Assembly (NCBI RefSeq): GCF_013141825.1
Contig: NZ_RZNH01000035.1
Location: 1 to 58,341, forward strand
Reading direction: 5' to 3'
Source of the DNA: Marinifilum caeruleilacunae
Lineage (GTDB): Bacteria; Bacteroidota; Bacteroidia; Bacteroidales; Marinifilaceae
Length of the DNA: 58,341 bases
Below are positions 17,349-26,092 of this stretch, piece by piece; position 1 is the stretch's first letter; the number at the start of each line of letters is the position of its first letter. The notes under the pieces are model-generated. The model saw nothing but the letters and a program-made list of their open reading frames with translations, had not been told where the DNA came from and did not search any database. Made by a program: the position numbers and the translations under genes.

Positions 17349-19004
17349 ATGCTTCAATCAATATCCATACAAAACTTTGCATTAATCAATCAACTGGAAA
17401 TCGATTTTTCTGATGGATTCTCTGTAATAACCGGCGAAACCGGATCGGGAAAATCGATATTGCTAGGTGCTTTATCTTTGGTTTTAGGTCAGAGATCAGA
17501 GGGGAATGTACTAAAAGATAAAGAGAAGAAGTGCGTAATAGAATGCTCATTTTCGATTGAGAAATACAATTTGCAGGAGTTTTTTGAAAGCCGTGAATTG
17601 GATTACGATAAGGAAACACTGGTTCGTCGTGAAATCTTACCCAGTGGAAAAACCAGGGCCTTTGTTAATGACACCCCGGTAAATTTAAAAACGCTAAAGG
17701 AGCTGGGGCTTCGTTTGGTGGATATTCATAGTCAGAATCAGAACCTGGTTCTGGGTAGTTTTGAATACCAGGTAGGGATTGTTGATACCTATGCAAAAAA
17801 TACTTCTGTACTTGCCAAATATCAGTTAAACTTTAAGAAATACCAGGAGCTAAAAAAGGAACTGAAATTACAGGAAGAACAAGCTGCCAAGGAGAAAGCA
17901 GATTTGGATTATTTCCAGTTTCAACTGGAGCAGTTGGTAGAGGCCAATTTAATTGAAGGCGAACAAAAGGAAATGGAAGAGGAGTTGGAAACTCTGAACC
18001 ATGCAGAAGAGATTAAATCCGGATTGTACCAGTCTTATGGTTTGCTGTCGGAAGGAGACTCTTCGGTAATATCGCAACTGAAAGAGGCAAGAAGCTCAAT
18101 GGCTAAAATTCAAGATGTTTTTGGGGAAGCAGATGCCTATTTTGAGAGATTGGATAGTGCTTTAATTGAATTGCAGGATTTATCGCAGGAGATTGATCGC
18201 AGCAATGAATCGGTAGAATTCGACAATGCGCGAATCGATTTTTTGAATCAACGTTTGGATGCAATTTATTCGCTACAGCAAAAGCACAGGGTTGATTCGG
18301 TAGATGAATTGATCAAAATAAGAGAGGAGCTCGAAGGAAAAGTAGGTAAAATAGAATCGAGTGATGAGAGAATTGACGATTTGAAGAAACAATTGTCTGA
18401 ACAGCAATCGAAACTAAAAAAATCTGCAGAAAACCTTACAGGCAGTAGGACAAAAGCAATTCCTAAGATTGAAAAAACAATCACTGCTCAATTGGTTTTA
18501 TTGGGAATTCCTAACGCCAATTTTAAAATACAAATTTCAAATAACGAAGATTTTCAGCAATTGGGAGCCGATAAACTAAGCTTTTTATTTAGTGCAAACA
18601 AGAATGGAAGCTTAGAAGAAGTACAGAGAGTAGCCTCCGGGGGTGAGCTTTCGCGCTTAATGCTGAGTATAAAGTATTTAATTTCTTCTTCAACAGCATT
18701 ACCATCTATTGTATTCGATGAAATTGATACCGGAGTTTCGGGGGAAATTGCAGATAAAATGGGTGCAATGATGAACCAAATGGCTGAAAATATTCAGGTA
18801 ATAAGCATTACGCACCTTCCTCAAATTGCAGGAAAAGGTAAATATCACTACAAGGTTTATAAAGCCGATGATGAACACGAAACCTATTCAAACATCGTAC
18901 TTCTGGACAAACAGCATCGCCTTGAGGAGCTTGCCAAGATGCTTAGTGGCTCTGATTTGACCAAAGCTGCTCTCGAAAATGCTAAAGTGTTGTTAGATAG
19001 TTAG
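17349..19004 (+). CDS. recN: DNA repair ATPase RecN
   Basis: This 551-residue SMC-like protein acts in recombinational repair of double-strand breaks. It has the Walker A motif GETGSGKS near residue 35, a long central coiled coil (about residues 150-390, rich in Glu, Lys and Gln), the ABC signature SGGELSRLMLS and the Walker B region PSIVFDEIDTGVSG, then ISITHLPQIA. The length is normal for the family. It closes the conserved bamD-to-recN cluster and appears to have its own promoter. Confidence 0.96.
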   Translation: MLQSISIQNFALINQLEIDFSDGFSVITGETGSGKSILLGALSLVLGQRSEGNVLKDKEKKCVIECSFSIEKYNLQEFFESRELDYDKETLVRREILPSGKTRAFVNDTPVNLKTLKELGLRLVDIHSQNQNLVLGSFEYQVGIVDTYAKNTSVLAKYQLNFKKYQELKKELKLQEEQAAKEKADLDYFQFQLEQLVEANLIEGEQKEMEEELETLNHAEEIKSGLYQSYGLLSEGDSSVISQLKEARSSMAKIQDVFGEADAYFERLDSALIELQDLSQEIDRSNESVEFDNARIDFLNQRLDAIYSLQQKHRVDSVDELIKIREELEGKVGKIESSDERIDDLKKQLSEQQSKLKKSAENLTGSRTKAIPKIEKTITAQLVLLGIPNANFKIQISNNEDFQQLGADKLSFLFSANKNGSLEEVQRVASGGELSRLMLSIKYLISSSTALPSIVFDEIDTGVSGEIADKMGAMMNQMAENIQVISITHLPQIAGKGKYHYKVYKADDEHETYSNIVLLDKQHRLEELAKMLSGSDLTKAALENAKVLLDS

Positions 19005-19122
19005 ATGATCTTTTTGATTTTTAATTAAAGAATTTATTCAGTCTTAATTAATAAGCTTGTTTAGAATCATTATGCGAATTAATGGTTATCTTTACCACCT
19101 GAAAAATTGAAAATTTCAAATT

Positions 19123-19962
19123 ATGTCGTATAATTTATTAAAAGGAAAAAAGGGGATTATTTTCGGGGCATTGAACGAAATGTCGATCGCCTGGAAAGTT
19201 GCTGAACTAGCTGTTGAAGAAGGTGCTGAAATCGTCTTGACCAATACACCTGTATCGATTCGTATGGGAACAATCGATGAATTGGCTAAAAAATGCAATG
19301 CAGAGGTAATTCCTGCCGATGCAACCAACCCAAAAGATTTGGATGAATTATTTACCAAATCGATGGAAGTGTTGGGCGGAAGAGTAGACTTTGTTCTTCA
19401 CTCTATCGGTATGTCTCCAAATGTTCGTAAGGGTCACGCTTACGATGACTTAAATTATGAATACCTTAAAAAAACACTTGATGTTTCTGCAACATCATTC
19501 CATAAAGTATTGCAATCAGCAAAGAAATTAGATGCAATTAACGAATGGGGTTCGGTAGTAGCGCTTTCTTATGCCGCAGCTCAAAGAACCATGTACGAGT
19601 ACAATGATATGGCCGATGCGAAAGCCATGTTGGAATCAATCGCTCGTAGTTTCGGATACATCTATGGTCGTGAAAGACGTGTACGTGTAAATACAATTTC
19701 ACAATCGCCAACGGTAACAACTGCTGGTAGCGGTGTTAAAGGATTCGATTCTTTGATCGACTTTTCGGAAAGAATGTCGCCGCTTGGTAACGCCGATGCT
19801 CAGGAATGTGCCAACTTCTGTATTACTTTGTTCTCTGACTTAACCAAGAAGGTTACCATGCAGAACTTGTTTCACGATGGAGGATTCTCAAGTATGGGTA
19901 TGAGTTACAGAGCAATGAGCCAGTACAACAAGAGTTTCAATCCTTGCGATTGCAAAGAATAA
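19123..19962 (+). CDS. fabI: Enoyl-[acyl-carrier-protein] reductase (NADH)
   Basis: The 279-residue short-chain dehydrogenase performs the last reduction of the fatty-acid elongation cycle. The cofactor-binding N-terminus is KKGIIFGALNEMSIAWKVA. The active site shows the FabI Tyr-x6-Lys spacing in YNDMADAK, and SQSPTVTTAGSGV with the FDSLIDF segment forms the substrate-binding lid. It resembles the slightly longer Bacteroidetes FabI. It stands alone with a terminator downstream and is not part of a fab cluster here. FabI is the known target of triclosan in many bacteria. Confidence 0.94.
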   Translation: MSYNLLKGKKGIIFGALNEMSIAWKVAELAVEEGAEIVLTNTPVSIRMGTIDELAKKCNAEVIPADATNPKDLDELFTKSMEVLGGRVDFVLHSIGMSPNVRKGHAYDDLNYEYLKKTLDVSATSFHKVLQSAKKLDAINEWGSVVALSYAAAQRTMYEYNDMADAKAMLESIARSFGYIYGRERRVRVNTISQSPTVTTAGSGVKGFDSLIDFSERMSPLGNADAQECANFCITLFSDLTKKVTMQNLFHDGGFSSMGMSYRAMSQYNKSFNPCDCKE

Positions 19963-19984
19963 TAGCATACAATTTAGTCTTTAC

Positions 19985-20014
19985 ATCCGGGTTGAAAAAC
20001 TCGGATTTTTTTTT
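19985..20014 (+). terminator. Terminator of fabI
   Basis: ATCCGGGTT (19985-19993) pairs with AACTCGGAT (19998-20006), with one mismatch, followed by eight T. Confidence 0.75.
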
Positions 20015-20070
20015 GCCAAAATCGTTAATTATATAGACCAAATACATTTTTAAAATCTAGTGATAATATG

Positions 20071-20078
20071 TACATTTG
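20071..20078 (+). promoter_or_regulatory. Predicted promoter -7 element of cysDN
   Basis: TACATTTG matches TAnnTTTG exactly and lies 213 bases before the cysD start, implying an mRNA leader of about 205 bases. No clear -33 TTG was found at the expected distance. Confidence 0.5.
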
Positions 20079-20083
20079 CCCTT

Positions 20084-20291
20084 AATTTTCTTAAACTAGA
20101 TGAGTTTTAAGGAATAATTGCCGATTTGATCGTCCAATAATCAGTTAGTGCCGTTGCGTAAGAGGTTATTGATGTAGAGAAATCTTTCGATGTGCATGCC
20201 AATGCACAATGATTGGAATGTGAAGAAGGAAATTTGAACGGACTGATAAATACCCTTCTGGGTAGATGAGAAGTAAATAAATTATTTTCGA
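20084..20291 (+). promoter_or_regulatory. Structured 5' leader of cysD
   Basis: The predicted leader contains four possible pairings: CTTAAAC/GTTTTAAG (20090-20111, one bulge), CAATAA/TTATTG (20135-20140 with 20166-20171), TGTGCAT-GCCA-ATGCACA (20191-20208) and TACCC-TTCT-GGGTA (20251-20264). An alternative pairing CCAAT/ATTGG (20134-20138 with 20212-20216) would compete with the second. This many helices in an AT-rich intergenic region before a sulfate-assimilation gene suggests an RNA control element. I could not match it to a known riboswitch core. Confidence 0.45.
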
Positions 20292-21197
20292 ATGAAGGAA
20301 TACAATATTAATCATTTAAGAGAACTTGAGGCGGAATCTATTTTCGTAATTCGTGAGGTTGCTGCTCAATTTGAAAATCCTGTGATGCTATTCTCAGGGG
20401 GAAAAGATTCCATCGTAATGTTTCACCTGGCTCGTAAGGCTTTTGCTCCGGCAAAGGTGCCATTTGCTTTAATGCATATTGATACTGGCCATAATTTCCC
20501 GGAAACAATTCAGTTTAGAGATGAATTGATGGAAGAAACAGGAACTCGTCTGATAGTTCGCTACGTTCAGGATTCAATCGACCAGGGAAAAGTAGTTGAA
20601 GAAACAGGATTCGATGCAAGTAGAAATAAATTACAAACAGTAACTCTTCTTGATGGAATTGAAGATCTACAAGTAGATTGTGCTATGGGTGGAGGTCGTC
20701 GTGACGAAGAAAAAGCCAGAGCAAAAGAAAGATTCTTTTCGCATCGCGATGAATTTGGACAGTGGGATCCAAAAAATCAACGTCCAGAGTTATGGAACCT
20801 GTTCAACGGTAAGAAACATATGGGTGAGCACTTCAGAGTATTCCCTATTTCGAACTGGACAGAAATGGATGTTTGGCAGTATATCTATCTGGAAAATATT
20901 AAAATCCCAAATATTTACTTCTCTCACGAACGTGAGGTATTTGTTCGTAATGGTAACTTACTATCGGTTTCTGATTTTATTCCAATGCGTGATACCGAAA
21001 CAGTGGAGAAAAGAATTGTTCGCTTTAGAACCATTGGTGATGCAACCTGTACTGGTGCGGTAGAATCGGAAGCGAATAGCTTGGAAGATATTATCGAAGA
21101 AGTAGCAGCTTCGAGAACTACAGAGCGTGGAACTCGCCACGACGATAAACGTTCTGAGGCAGCTATGGAAGACCGTAAGAAAGAAGGTTATTTTTAG
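20292..21197 (+). CDS. cysD: Sulfate adenylyltransferase subunit 2
   Basis: This 301-residue PP-loop ATP pyrophosphatase forms adenosine phosphosulfate from ATP and sulfate, together with CysN. Visible are FSGGKDSIVMFHLARKAF (PP-loop), ALMHIDTGHNFPETI, and AMGGGRRDEEKARAKERFFS, typical of CysD. The C-terminus (TTERGTRHDDKRSEAAMEDR) matches the family. The length equals the E. coli protein. No cysC, cysH or sulfite reductase gene is nearby, so activation is encoded apart from reduction. Confidence 0.96.
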   Translation: MKEYNINHLRELEAESIFVIREVAAQFENPVMLFSGGKDSIVMFHLARKAFAPAKVPFALMHIDTGHNFPETIQFRDELMEETGTRLIVRYVQDSIDQGKVVEETGFDASRNKLQTVTLLDGIEDLQVDCAMGGGRRDEEKARAKERFFSHRDEFGQWDPKNQRPELWNLFNGKKHMGEHFRVFPISNWTEMDVWQYIYLENIKIPNIYFSHEREVFVRNGNLLSVSDFIPMRDTETVEKRIVRFRTIGDATCTGAVESEANSLEDIIEEVAASRTTERGTRHDDKRSEAAMEDRKKEGYF

Positions 21198-21221
21198 AAT
21201 AATTAGTAATTATTAGTGTTT

Positions 21222-21257
21222 AATGATTAATGAATACAGTTCAGATCATTAATCATT
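21222..21257. repeat. 12-bp inverted repeat between cysD and cysN
   Basis: AATGATTAATGA (21222-21233) and TCATTAATCATT (21246-21257) are exact reverse complements with a 12-base loop; a further ATTAATCATTA copy follows at about 21262. It is not followed by a T run. It may stabilise the 3' end of cysD mRNA or tune translation of cysN. Confidence 0.6.
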
Positions 21258-21282
21258 CACCATTAATCATTAGAAAAAAGAT

Positions 21283-22554
21283 ATGTCAGATAAAACATCA
21301 GGATATTTAGATATGGAGCTTTTGCGATTCACTACTGCTGGTAGTGTTGATGATGGTAAAAGTACTCTTATCGGTAGATTATTATACGATAGTAAAGCCA
21401 TTTTCGAAGATCAAATGGAAGCTATCGAAATCAGTAGTCAAAAAAGAGGCGACGAAGAAGTTGACCTTGCTTTGTTAACAGATGGATTAAGAGCTGAACG
21501 TGAGCAGGGAATTACAATTGATGTTGCCTATAGATATTTTGCGACTCCAAAGCGTAAATTTATTATTGCTGATACTCCAGGTCATATTCAGTATACCCGA
21601 AACATGGTAACTGGAGCTTCAACTGCAAATGCTGCCTTAATTTTGGTAGATTCCAGAAATGGTGTAATCGAGCAAACTTTGCGTCACTCATACATCGCTA
21701 ACCTTTTACAAATTCCACACATTATTGTTTGTATCAATAAAATGGATTTGGTTGGATACTCTGAAGAGACTTACAATAAAATCAAAGAAGATTATAAAAA
21801 AGTTGCAGAGAAATTAAATATTAAAGATGTTCGCTTTATTCCAATTTCAGCAAAATTTGGTGATAATGTGGTAGATGCATCTGAAAATATGGATTGGTAC
21901 CAGGGCGCTACTTTGTTGAATTTGTTGGAAACCATCGAAATTGTAGACGATAGAAACCACGAAGATGCAAGATTCCCTGTACAATATGTAATTCGTCCTC
22001 AATCTGATGAATATCACGATTATAGAGGTTATGCAGGTCGTGTGGCAAGTGGTATCTTCCGTCCGGGTGATAAGGTAAAAGTATTGCCTTCAGGATTGGA
22101 ATCAACAGTGAAGTCAATTGATACCTTTGATGGAGAAATTGAAATGGCTTTCCCACCACAGTCAGTAACCTTAAATTTAACTGATGATGTGGATATTTCG
22201 AGAGGAGATATGATTGTTGCAGCTGATAATGCACCCAAAGCAGAGCAGGAAATCGAAGCCATGATTTGCTGGATGAATGAGCGTGCAATGATGCCAAGAG
22301 GAAAGTATACAATTAAGCATACTTCTAACGAAGCTCGTTGTATGGTTCGCGACGTGAAATTTAAAGTGAACGTGAATACCCTGGAAGAGGTTACCGATGA
22401 CAAGCAGGTAGGATTGAACGATATTGCATGTATCAAATTTAAATCTGCCAAACCTTTATTTGTTGACTCATATAAACAGAACAGAATTACAGGTAGCTTT
22501 ATCATGATTGATGAAGGAACCAACGAAACTGTTGCTGCGGGTATGATTTTATAA
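21283..22554 (+). CDS. cysN: Sulfate adenylyltransferase subunit 1 (GTPase)
   Basis: The 423-residue translation-factor-type GTPase drives the sulfate adenylyltransferase reaction by GTP hydrolysis. G motifs are visible: GSVDDGKSTLIGRLL (G1), the effector region EREQGITIDVAYRYF (G2), ADTPGHIQYTRNM (G3) and CINKMDLV (G4), followed by two beta-barrel domains. It lacks a fused APS kinase (CysC) domain and is about 50 residues shorter than E. coli CysN. It is cotranscribed with cysD, 85 bases upstream, and a strong terminator follows. Confidence 0.95.
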   Translation: MSDKTSGYLDMELLRFTTAGSVDDGKSTLIGRLLYDSKAIFEDQMEAIEISSQKRGDEEVDLALLTDGLRAEREQGITIDVAYRYFATPKRKFIIADTPGHIQYTRNMVTGASTANAALILVDSRNGVIEQTLRHSYIANLLQIPHIIVCINKMDLVGYSEETYNKIKEDYKKVAEKLNIKDVRFIPISAKFGDNVVDASENMDWYQGATLLNLLETIEIVDDRNHEDARFPVQYVIRPQSDEYHDYRGYAGRVASGIFRPGDKVKVLPSGLESTVKSIDTFDGEIEMAFPPQSVTLNLTDDVDISRGDMIVAADNAPKAEQEIEAMICWMNERAMMPRGKYTIKHTSNEARCMVRDVKFKVNVNTLEEVTDDKQVGLNDIACIKFKSAKPLFVDSYKQNRITGSFIMIDEGTNETVAAGMIL

Positions 22555-22575
22555 GAAATCAATCATTCGATATAC

Positions 22576-22607
22576 AAGCTGATATCCATTGGGTATCAGC
22601 TTTTTTT
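22576..22607 (+). terminator. Terminator of cysDN
   Basis: AAGCTGATATCC (22576-22587) pairs with GGGTATCAGCTT (22591-22602, one G-U pair), merging into seven T. Confidence 0.9.
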
Positions 22608-22613
22608 ATGCAT

Positions 22614-22643
22614 AAAAAAAGGCGGCCTTTTAAAAGCCACCTT
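22614..22643 (-). terminator. Terminator of the convergent FadL-like gene
   Basis: Read on the minus strand, AAGGTGGC and GCCGCCTT form an eight-pair stem (one G-U) followed by a T run; it lies 25 bases after the stop codon at 22668. Confidence 0.85.
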
Positions 22644-22667
22644 AAAGAGTAGTAGTGTTATATCGAT

Positions 22668-24137
22668 TTAAAATCTAAATCCAAATGTCATTCTTAATTG
22701 ATGATTTTTGTTGTTCATCGTTACGATATCGCTTCCAGGATAAAATACATAGTCTTCGTCATATTCCCTGAACTGATATCCTAAATCGAAGAAGAAATTG
22801 TTTTGCTTAAAGCCCAAACCTCCAGAGTAGGTTTCATAACCTTCATCAATATCTCCTTTGTAAGGATCGCCAATTCTTGCATAGCCACCTCTTAAGCTAA
22901 AGTTAGGGTTAACTCTTAGTTCACCACCAATTCTCAGGTTGTGTGTTGATTGGTATGATTGAGAAATTGACCTGTTCAATTCGTTGTAATCATCATCATC
23001 AAATTCACTCTTTGAGTAATCGATCATTTCATAATCAACGCTAATTATTGCTCTTTTACCTATCAGGTAAGCTCCACTAAATATCGCTCGAAATGGTGTT
23101 TCAAGGTCGAAATTACTTTTTGCAATAAAGTCAGAATACTTTTCGTGATAAGCATTTCCATCTTCAGGAAATTCAGGCTGATCACTCATGTCGGGCGTAA
23201 ACTGGGAGCTCATATAGGTATCATACCTTTCATCAAGATTGTAATAGGTTGGTGTATGTAAAGCGATTCCAAGTCGAAGATTTTTTATTGGTCTTATAAT
23301 GGCACCAATTTTAAAGTTAACACCGGCACCGGTTGTTTTTAAATACTCTCTAAAAGTAAATTCTTCAAGTGCACTTTCGTTTGGAAGAATTGTTCCATCC
23401 AATCCATAAATGGTTTCAATATAGGTGGTATTTGCCTTATAATACACATCCTGAATACCAATGGATGCTCCCAAATAGAATTTATGAGAAACATTAAAAC
23501 CACCTGCTATGATGTATTCTCCAATATATCCTTTTTCATCGATATATTTCATTTGATCCATTACATCATTCTCGTAAAGAGGGATCAAGTAATTGAAATT
23601 ATCATCATGGTTTAATAAATAGGTGTCGTACGCTAATTGCTCTTCAAATGGATACAAGTTATCAGGATTAGTTCCATTGGACATATTTGCCCAGTAATCT
23701 AATCTCGAACCTGGCGATTCCAAGCTCATCACAAATCCTTCACGATTAAAGTTTGCCACGCGATTGTATCCAATGGCAAAGTTAAAGTTTTGGATTCCTT
23801 TTTCAGGAGCCATGCGTGGTACCATACTGGCAACGTATCCTATGTTTCCAATTGTGAAACTATACTTGTCGTTGGTCTCACCGCTATTGGATGTTTCCAC
23901 CATTTCCAGCGATGGAGTAAAAGTAAATTCAGAGCTTCGGTACACCGCAATACCTGCGGGGTTAATACTTAAGCTTGAAAAATCGCCACCAAGGGCACCA
24001 AATGCACCACCCATAGACATAGAGCGGGCCGTTCCACTATAATCATGCTTTGAAAAACGTAAGGCATCATCAATGGTTTGAGCACTTAAGCTTCCAGATA
24101 ATAGTAGAAGAATGAATATATAATAAATGCGTTTCAT
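22668..24137 (-). CDS. OmpP1/FadL-family outer-membrane transport protein
   Basis: From the chosen start the protein has 489 residues, with a signal peptide MKRIYYIFILLLLSGSLSAQ. The mature start, with ARSMSMGGAFGALGGDFSSL and SINPAGIAVYRSSEFTFTPS, is typical of Bacteroidetes FadL/OmpP1 barrels that move hydrophobic compounds across the outer membrane. The rest is beta-strand rich and ends in QLRMTFGFRF, with the terminal aromatic residue used by the BAM machinery. A longer frame begins at 24173 but adds twelve residues before the signal peptide with a weaker start codon, so ATG at 24137 is preferred. The cargo cannot be told. Confidence 0.88.
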   Translation of the reverse strand: MKRIYYIFILLLLSGSLSAQTIDDALRFSKHDYSGTARSMSMGGAFGALGGDFSSLSINPAGIAVYRSSEFTFTPSLEMVETSNSGETNDKYSFTIGNIGYVASMVPRMAPEKGIQNFNFAIGYNRVANFNREGFVMSLESPGSRLDYWANMSNGTNPDNLYPFEEQLAYDTYLLNHDDNFNYLIPLYENDVMDQMKYIDEKGYIGEYIIAGGFNVSHKFYLGASIGIQDVYYKANTTYIETIYGLDGTILPNESALEEFTFREYLKTTGAGVNFKIGAIIRPIKNLRLGIALHTPTYYNLDERYDTYMSSQFTPDMSDQPEFPEDGNAYHEKYSDFIAKSNFDLETPFRAIFSGAYLIGKRAIISVDYEMIDYSKSEFDDDDYNELNRSISQSYQSTHNLRIGGELRVNPNFSLRGGYARIGDPYKGDIDEGYETYSGGLGFKQNNFFFDLGYQFREYDEDYVFYPGSDIVTMNNKNHQLRMTFGFRF

Positions 24138-24215
24138 ATCTAAAGATTTTAATGAAGCTAGTAGGATTAGCAAAATACAATATAGAATTGTCTGTAAATT
24201 AAATTTTATAGAAGT

Positions 24216-24249
24216 ATCAAGAGGAGTTTGGAGGACTTCTCCTCTTGAT
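24216..24249 (-). terminator. Hairpin after the repeat-rich lipoprotein gene
   Basis: ATCAAGAGGAG (24216-24226) and CTCCTCTTGAT (24239-24249) are perfect 11-bp complements placed just after the stop codon of the minus-strand gene ending at 24256. The tract that follows is AT-rich rather than a pure T run, so it may be a weak terminator or mRNA-stabilising hairpin. Confidence 0.55.
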
Positions 24250-24255
24250 TATCTT

Positions 24256-25992
24256 TTATCTTCGTGCACCGCTGTTTCCACCGCCACCTGAGCTTGATCC
24301 TGATGATGATCCACCACCACTACCACCAGAGCTAAAGCTACCTGATGATCTTGAGCTGCTACCGCTGGATCTGAAACTTCCAGATGATCTTGAACTACTG
24401 CCACTGGATCTGAAGCTACCTGAAGATCTCGAGCTACTGCCACTTGATCTAAAACTTCCTGACGATCTGGATGAACGGCTACTTCCTGATCTAAACGAGC
24501 TTCCCGAGGATGATCTTGAACTACCTGATCGGAATGAACTGTTCGATCTCGATCGAGTTGAGTTACTATTGAATTTCGATCTCGAAGATGAAGAAGAACT
24601 TGATCTGTACAATGGTTTCGATCCTGATGAGTTACTTCTTACTTTTGAGTAAGATGATCTGATGCCTGTATTACCAGAGACTCCTGAGTTTCTTCTAGAT
24701 GAATTATTTGTTGAGTTATAAGAAGGTCTGGTAGCCGACCTGGTTTTGTTATAACTTGGTGAATTGACTCTTCGTGAGTTATTATTATAATTTGAATTTA
24801 CCGATCTTCTGGTATTCGAATATGCACTTCTGTTTTGGTTATACCTGTTTTGCGAACCATATCGTGTTCTTGTTGCAGGAGATCCATCAACACTTCTTCT
24901 TGTAGAAGAATATGAACTTCTTGTTGGATTTGTACCTGTATAAGATCTTCTGGTGCTTGAACTGTAACGAGCAGCAGCTCTGCTTCTTCTGGTATCAGTA
25001 CTTGTAGCTGAAGATACTCTTCTTGAAGTTCTGTTATCAGATGATATTGCTTTGGAATTAGACGAGCTGCGTCTTGACGAAATTGCACTTGCATTGCTTC
25101 GTGCACTCGACCTTCTGCTTAAATCAGAATTGCCTACATTTCCAGCTTTATAACCAGATGCTCTTCTTGTTCCTCTGTAACTAGGTACGCCATAAGGTCC
25201 ATCGTAATGACCAGCATAATAATGATGGTGATGGTGGCCATAGTAATGTCCGTAAGGATAATATCCCCAGTGGTGACCATGGTGATAAGCATAGGGATGA
25301 TTCCATCCAAAATGAACATCCCAGTACCAAGGGTCCCAACCAAAGCCAATGCTCCAACTTGGGAAATGATATCCATAGTAGTCATATGGGTATCTGTATG
25401 TCCAGTAATTTCCGTATCTAATTGTTGAGTAATTGAAGCCAGAGTAATATCGGTAATTGAAACTCGAAGGTGTCCACCATACTTTGTCACCGTCAATGTA
25501 CACATTCCAATCGGAGTCGCCGGCCAGCCACATAGCTAAGCTATATCCACTACCGTCGTAGTATCCAAATCCACGAGGATACATTTCTCTCAAACGTTTG
25601 GCTTCTTCCAGATCACTTTCATTGCCCGTAAATCCGCCATAGTAATAACCAGTTTCTTCAGCTTGATAAACAAGTGTATCAATACTACCAATGGAATCAT
25701 TTGCAAGAATTGCAGAATATTGCTTTTGAATCTCCGCAAAATCGCGATCATCGGCAGGAGCAATGCTGGTTTTCGTTTCTGGTGTTATTTTTGTTTTGTC
25801 TTCTTGAGCAGGAGCAAGTGGGTTGTCTTTTTTGACAGTCACTGTCTTGCTTTCAGCTTTTTGCACAATTAAAGGTGCATCGCTGGGATCATAATAAATA
25901 TCGTCATCGTAGAGGGAAGCTCCCATATACGAAGGCGAACATCCTGTTGCAAACAGGGCAGAAATTAATAGAATTTTGAAATAGGTTTTCAT
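24256..25992 (-). CDS. Low-complexity surface lipoprotein with Tyr/His/Trp-rich and Ser/Arg-rich repeat regions
   Basis: This 578-residue protein has a lipoprotein signal MKTYFKILLISALFATGC. After a charged segment (about 45-100) and a folded-looking part (about 100-170, with WNVYIDGDKVWW), there is a Tyr/Trp/His/Gly-rich stretch (about 170-270) containing runs of His. The rest (about 270-578) is mainly Ser, Arg, Asn and Gly. Near the C-terminus a 13-residue unit SFRSSGSSSRSSG is repeated three times, then a Gly/Ser tail. It looks like a basic, disordered surface protein; I do not know a function. A GGAGG sequence precedes ATG 25992, unusual for this genome. It is divergent from proS. Confidence 0.8.
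   Translation of the reverse strand: MKTYFKILLISALFATGCSPSYMGASLYDDDIYYDPSDAPLIVQKAESKTVTVKKDNPLAPAQEDKTKITPETKTSIAPADDRDFAEIQKQYSAILANDSIGSIDTLVYQAEETGYYYGGFTGNESDLEEAKRLREMYPRGFGYYDGSGYSLAMWLAGDSDWNVYIDGDKVWWTPSSFNYRYYSGFNYSTIRYGNYWTYRYPYDYYGYHFPSWSIGFGWDPWYWDVHFGWNHPYAYHHGHHWGYYPYGHYYGHHHHHYYAGHYDGPYGVPSYRGTRRASGYKAGNVGNSDLSRRSSARSNASAISSRRSSSNSKAISSDNRTSRRVSSATSTDTRRSRAAARYSSSTRRSYTGTNPTRSSYSSTRRSVDGSPATRTRYGSQNRYNQNRSAYSNTRRSVNSNYNNNSRRVNSPSYNKTRSATRPSYNSTNNSSRRNSGVSGNTGIRSSYSKVRSNSSGSKPLYRSSSSSSSRSKFNSNSTRSRSNSSFRSGSSRSSSGSSFRSGSSRSSRSSGSFRSSGSSSRSSGSFRSSGSSSRSSGSFRSSGSSSRSSGSFSSGGSGGGSSSGSSSGGGGNSGARR
24341..24457 (-). repeat. Three tandem 39-bp repeats in the lipoprotein gene
   Basis: Units at 24341-24379, 24380-24418 and 24419-24457 are near-identical at the DNA level and keep the frame (13 codons each), encoding SFRSSGSSSRSSG. 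Degenerate copies extend on both sides. The copy number is likely to vary between strains. Confidence 0.85.
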
Positions 25993-26030
25993 CGTATGTC
26001 CTCCAATAATGAATTTCTAAGATAATTTTA

Positions 26031-26038
26031 TACTTTTG
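26031..26038 (+). promoter_or_regulatory. Promoter -7 element of proS
   Basis: TACTTTTG matches TAnnTTTG exactly, 54 bases before the proS start in the 100-base divergent region. Confidence 0.5.
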
Positions 26039-26092
26039 TAAGGAATTTAATTCAGCCTAAAAGTAGCAAATACTATACCAAAACTATATTTA

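Noticed and set aside
20084-20291. SAM, cobalamin or T-box riboswitch before cysD
   Set aside because: None of the conserved cores could be found by eye; only unnamed hairpins are claimed.
20680-21063. Plus-strand frame of 127 codons within cysD
   Set aside because: Another frame of a clearly functional cysD, with no independent motif.
22029-22562. Minus-strand frame of 177 codons across cysN
   Set aside because: Antisense to the conserved C-terminal barrels of CysN; no recognisable protein.
24245-24652. Plus-strand frame of 135 codons rich in Leu, Asp and Pro with a 13-residue repeat
   Set aside because: It is the complement of the Ser/Arg-rich repeat region of the minus-strand lipoprotein gene; the apparent Leu-rich repeats come from the 39-bp DNA repeats. 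The minus-strand protein has a signal peptide and the better start.
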